From JBCCSZ01 sp039199225 (GTDB taxonomy: Bacteria > Bacteroidota > Bacteroidia > Chitinophagales > Saprospiraceae): a stretch of 9,560 bases of DNA. The notes below the pieces were generated by a model. That model did no database searches. It saw only the letters and a list, made by a program, of their open reading frames with translations, and was not told the origin of the DNA. The translations under genes and the position numbers were made by a program. Of the stretch, positions 7,300 to 9,560 are shown piece by piece (the first letter of the stretch is position 1; the number at the start of each line of letters is the position of its first letter). The stretch lies in the NCBI GenBank assembly GCA_039199225.1, contig JBCCSZ010000301.1, forward strand, positions 1-9,560, read 5' to 3'.

Positions 7300-7317
7300 G
7301 ACTTTGAAAGTGAGGGC

Positions 7318-7971
7318 CTATTCTTCTTCGCCAGCTCCCGTTTTTTCCGATGGAGGCGTTTGTTCTGAGCTTTCACTGGCCGCAACTTCGGTAGCTGCGG
7401 TTTCTTCTTCGATGGGTGCTGCCTCGCCAATGGAATTTTCCGGTTCTTTGAAGTCTTTGGGTTTGGGCAGATCATCTAGTGACCGCAGTCCAAAATAATC
7501 CATAAACTTTTCGCTGGTACCGTAGAGCAGAGGGCGGCCTGGTCCCTCGCTGCGTCCTATAATAGTAACCAATTCCTTTTCCAAAAGTTTTTGAATGGCG
7601 TAGTCGCAATTGACCCCACGGATTTTTTCCATCTCCGATTTGGTGACGGGTTGTTTGTAAGCGAGAATCGAGAGGGTTTCGAGCGCGGCTCGGGAGAGAC
7701 GTTTTTTTGTCGTCAGTTTGAGGTAAGCACCGACGGTGCGGTGGTAAGCGCCTTTGGTGAGGAATTGGAAGCCTTGAGCAATTTCCACCAATTCCAGGGC
7801 GGTGTCATCCTTTTGGTAGCGTTCTTTCAATTGGGCAATTGCCTCCTGTATGTGAACCATCCGCACCTGAGATTCGTAGACCTCTTCCAAACAATCTCTC
7901 ATATCTTCTGCTGAAATGGGAGCTTCACTGCTAAAAATCAGACTTTCAATATGCTGCGTCAAGTATTCCAC
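7318..7971 (-). CDS. scpB: Segregation and condensation protein B (ScpB)
   Basis: ScpB binds the kleisin ScpA in the SMC-ScpA-ScpB complex that compacts and helps segregate the nucleoid. With the GTG start used here it is 217 residues. An N-terminal winged helix (about 1-80) begins with EYLTQHIESLIFSSE, as other ScpB proteins do. A second winged helix (about 85-165) has LSRAALETLSILAYKQPVT (92-110), RGVNCDYAIQKLLE, and the signature GRSEGPGRPLLYGTSE (139-154). The tail from 167 onward is rich in Glu, Ala and Pro and probably disordered. No in-frame ATG exists near the N-terminus. A TTG at 8016 would add 15 residues that do not look like the family, so GTG 7971 is preferred, though no Shine-Dalgarno site supports either. 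The gene lies in the same direction as the membrane-protein gene upstream (118 bases away) and the DUF2480 gene downstream (18 bases). The promoter-like element at 8052-8059 suggests it can be transcribed on its own. Confidence 0.95.
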   Translation of the reverse strand: MEYLTQHIESLIFSSEAPISAEDMRDCLEEVYESQVRMVHIQEAIAQLKERYQKDDTALELVEIAQGFQFLTKGAYHRTVGAYLKLTTKKRLSRAALETLSILAYKQPVTKSEMEKIRGVNCDYAIQKLLEKELVTIIGRSEGPGRPLLYGTSEKFMDYFGLRSLDDLPKPKDFKEPENSIGEAAPIEEETAATEVAASESSEQTPPSEKTGAGEEE

Positions 7972-8051
7972 GTAAATGAATTGAATGAAGGTAAGCCGAG
8001 CACAGTTTGATTCCAATGCGATTCATCTGCTCCCGGATGAAATAAACGGTG

Positions 8052-8059
8052 CAAAGGTA
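8052..8059 (-). promoter_or_regulatory. Bacteroidota -7 promoter element for scpB
   Basis: Read on the - strand, TACCTTTG followed by CACC matches the TAnnTTTG -7 consensus at every fixed base and has the TTTGCA context often seen in this phylum. Transcription would begin around 8045, giving a leader of about 75 bases to GTG 7971. The -33 TTTG is not evident. The element shares a 12-base direct repeat with the leader (see findings). Confidence 0.5.
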
Positions 8060-8089
8060 AGCCGAAAGATTTTATTCTCCTGAAGCTGT

Positions 8090-8980
8090 TTAAAACTTTT
8101 CACACTTTTCGCGGACCCGATTTTGGAACGGTACATCGCGAACCAAGCGACGGAAGGAATCCGTGTTGTGGGCAGGGTTTACTTCGGGCGAAGTATCCTG
8201 AAAATAAATGTCAGCATAGCCACCGATCCCTTTGAGTTCAAAAGCGACATCGGCCAGGCATTGAACGTAGCTGGTATCTTTATCGACACCTTCTTGTAGA
8301 TATTTATTGACTGCCCGATCCTTGTACACACTCAGTTGGTGGCTGGTCGGGCGTTTGTAATCGATGGTATGCTGTTTGGGGTTATTGGGAATGTAGCGAA
8401 CGATGAATTCGTCTCCCTCTTCCAAAGGCATTCCTGTTTCAAGGATGATCTGTTTGGCATCTTCCCGCTCTTCTTTGACTGTGTAAGCCTTGCCATCGAC
8501 GATAAAGAAGTAGGAAACCGATTCTGAATCGCCATTTTCTGGCAAGATGATCTGGGCATGGGTTTCTTTGCCGACAGCATCCAATTTATCGGCCAATTCT
8601 ACTTTGGACCGCACCGAGTTGAAATACATAAAGCCATAGGTAAAGGCCGCCACCACCAAAGCCATCGCTGCAAAAAGCATCAGACTTTGCCGGAGGTGTT
8701 TCTTCTCCATTTTCCTTCGCTGCCTGTTGAGCGGCGTATCGGCTTTTGTATCAATTTCGAATCCATAATAAAACTGCTCTCCCTTTCGCTCTACCACGAT
8801 ATTGACCAACTGCTCATCGATAAAGAGCGAGTAAGTCTTTGTTTCCAGTACTTTGAAGTCGATTAGAATGATTTTGGAGTTGCAATAGACGAGTAAATGA
8901 CCAGACTGAGCACCATGCATGAGTCCTACATTGTAGCGCTTGTCATTATTCCCTAGGTATATCCAATTAAATCGATTCAA
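8090..8980 (-). CDS. One-pass membrane protein with DUF3592-like periplasmic region
   Basis: This 296-residue protein has no role I can name. Residues 1-80 form a small beta-rich soluble domain (INWIYLG-like start, MHGAQSGHLLVYCNSKIILIDF, LFIDEQLVNIVVE). A strongly basic stretch RQRRKMEKKHLRQ (86-98) leads into one membrane helix at about 99-120. By the positive-inside rule the N-terminal domain is cytoplasmic and the rest periplasmic. Residues 130-202 resemble DUF3592 proteins: a strand-rich segment with YFFIVDGKAYTVKEE, a LEEGDEFIVRYIPNNP motif, and HTIDY. Residues 210-296 are mixed and charged. The start is TTG 8980: the in-frame stop at 8999-9001 excludes any ATG upstream, and the first ATG (codon 21, 8918-8920) would cut the N-terminal domain. 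An AAGGA site stands seven bases ahead of this TTG. It heads the - strand cluster leading to scpB and DUF2480. The DUF3592 resemblance is moderate. Confidence 0.8.
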   Translation of the reverse strand: MNRFNWIYLGNNDKRYNVGLMHGAQSGHLLVYCNSKIILIDFKVLETKTYSLFIDEQLVNIVVERKGEQFYYGFEIDTKADTPLNRQRRKMEKKHLRQSLMLFAAMALVVAAFTYGFMYFNSVRSKVELADKLDAVGKETHAQIILPENGDSESVSYFFIVDGKAYTVKEEREDAKQIILETGMPLEEGDEFIVRYIPNNPKQHTIDYKRPTSHQLSVYKDRAVNKYLQEGVDKDTSYVQCLADVAFELKGIGGYADIYFQDTSPEVNPAHNTDSFRRLVRDVPFQNRVREKCEKF

Positions 8981-9129
8981 TGGAAAATCCTTTTTAATTC
9001 ATAACTCGATTTGCCTATAAAAGATACGACAAATATTTATTTAAAGCTATCTTGTTTAGGGATGTACAAAAATTATGCATTTTTTTCGCCGAAGCCCTTT
9101 TTATTTGGTAAACACAAAACAAAATCGGT
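8981..9129. other. Divergent AT-rich intergenic region
   Basis: These 149 bases separate the - strand membrane-protein gene from the + strand zinc-finger gene and should hold both promoters. On the + strand, TTTATTTG (9100-9107) fits TAnnTTTG at all fixed bases but one and would give a leader of roughly 15-20 bases. On the - strand, AATATTTG (9030-9037) fits equally well. No -33 element is clear for either, so both are tentative. No inverted repeat or riboswitch-like fold was noticed. Confidence 0.35.
8988..8992 (-). promoter_or_regulatory. Shine-Dalgarno site that fixes a TTG start
   Basis: Read on the - strand, AAGGA lies seven bases before TTG 8980. Most genes in this window lack any such site. 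It is the best evidence that the membrane-protein gene truly begins at TTG. Confidence 0.5.
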
Positions 9130-9465
9130 ATGGATGACAATAAAAGAGCTGCATTGAAGATCAAAATTATAGAAACGATCAAGGGCTTGGAGGAAGACAT
9201 TAAGCGATTGGAGGAAAACACGAAGCCCATCGGCCTGGAAAACGCCATAGGAAGAGTCAGCAGAATGGATGCCATCAATAATAAAAGCGTAGCAGAAGCA
9301 GCCCTGCGCTCTTCAAAGAGGAAGCTGAACAAGCTACAAGCTTCTTTGAGTAAAATCGATCGACCAGAATTTGGTATCTGTAGCCGGTGTAAACGCCCGA
9401 TCGCTACCGCCCGACTTATGTACCTACCAGAGAGCAGTCGGTGTGTCAGATGTGCTGACCGCTGA
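9130..9465 (+). CDS. DksA/TraR-family C4 zinc-finger regulator
   Basis: This 111-residue protein has the DksA/TraR layout: a coiled-coil hairpin (about 5-75) and a C-terminal zinc finger with C84-x2-C87-x17-C105-x2-C108 in FGICSRCKRPIATARL and SRCVRCADR. Proteins of this family enter the secondary channel of RNA polymerase and alter promoter response, in DksA together with ppGpp. The hairpin tip carries GRVSRMDAINN (41-51). Its single MDA differs from the DxxDxA of E. coli DksA but is a form I recall for small family members in this phylum. At 111 residues it is shorter than DksA (about 150) and longer than TraR (about 73). All four zinc ligands are present. ATG 9130 is the first start in frame and gives the expected N-terminal helix; no Shine-Dalgarno site is seen. 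Regulation of particular genes cannot be inferred. Confidence 0.92.
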   Translation: MDDNKRAALKIKIIETIKGLEEDIKRLEENTKPIGLENAIGRVSRMDAINNKSVAEAALRSSKRKLNKLQASLSKIDRPEFGICSRCKRPIATARLMYLPESSRCVRCADR

Positions 9466-9478
9466 AAAGAGAGGAGCC

Positions 9479-9540
9479 TGGGGTATAAATAAAAACAGGG
9501 CACATACATGAATAATCATGCAGCACCCTGTATAACCCCA
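9479..9540. repeat. Three-tier nested inverted repeat
   Basis: Three pairs of arms share one centre. The outer arm is TGGGGT (9479-9484) with ACCCCA (9535-9540), the middle ACAGGG (9495-9500) with CCCTGT (9526-9531), and the inner CATGA (9507-9511) with TCATG (9516-9520) around an ATAA loop. On the - strand the middle stem is followed at once by TTTTATTTATA, as in an intrinsic terminator for a leftward gene. On the + strand the outer stem is followed by A residues, so it would not end zinc-finger gene transcription in the standard way. It may instead be a structured leader of a following + strand gene. Confidence 0.55.
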
Positions 9541-9549
9541 AAAAACCAA

Positions 9550-9560
9550 ATGAAAACAAT
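9550..9560 (+). CDS. Possible start of a further + strand gene (partial)
   Basis: ATGAAAACAAT begins an open frame encoding MKT, a common opening of signal peptides in this phylum, and is cut off by the window edge. It stands ten bases after the nested inverted repeat. Only three full codons are visible, so this is a guess from position and composition. Confidence 0.25.

Noticed and set aside
7591..7914. A + strand frame of 107 codons opposite scpB
   Set aside because: It is antisense to highly conserved ScpB coding sequence and has no recognisable features.
7972..8016. TTG 8016 as the scpB start
   Set aside because: The 15 added residues do not resemble ScpB N-termini, while the sequence from GTG 7971 aligns in character with the family's usual beginning.

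Overview
The window looks like chromosome from a Bacteroidota bacterium, most likely of the Saprospiraceae/Lewinella type. The reasons are a giant secreted protein of PKD repeats ending in a type A sorting domain of the type IX secretion system (T9SS), a DUF2480 gene, a short DksA/TraR zinc-finger protein of the kind common in this phylum, sparse Shine-Dalgarno sites, and a TAnnTTTG promoter element ahead of scpB. No rRNA, tRNA, CRISPR array, transposase or integrase was seen.

Left part (1-1207, + strand, AT-rich): a two-gene toxin-antitoxin module. An excisionase-type helix-turn-helix antitoxin is joined by a 4-base ATGA overlap to a PIN-domain ribonuclease toxin. Three copies of an ATTTCG motif lie just upstream and may be its operator. 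Positions 1208-1462 are non-coding.

Centre (1463-6760, + strand): one 1765-residue gene. Its order is signal peptide, a PKD pair, a clan GH-A-like (TIM-barrel) glycoside hydrolase domain with NEP and TE catalytic motifs, six more PKD pairs, and a T9SS sorting domain. The PKD domains strictly alternate between two subtypes, giving seven A/B pairs. Each of the 14 domains carries one cysteine at a fixed subtype-specific place. This is the most distinctive structure in the window.

Right part (6757-8980, - strand): three genes in one direction, namely a one-pass membrane protein with a DUF3592-like periplasmic region, scpB (chromosome segregation, partner of SMC-ScpA), and a DUF2480 gene 18 bases after scpB. 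scpB has its own promoter-like element. The DUF2480 gene meets the giant gene tail to tail, and both stop codons lie in one TTAA palindrome.

Far right (8981-9560): a divergent AT-rich intergenic region, then a DksA/TraR-type zinc-finger gene on the + strand, then a three-tier nested inverted repeat just before what may be the start of another + strand gene cut by the window edge.

I did not find a clearly new defence or mobile system. The points most worth a second look are the A/B PKD cysteine pattern, the hydrolase set between PKD blocks, the toxin-antitoxin operator repeats, the nested palindrome at the right end, and the non-ATG starts and leader of the - strand cluster.
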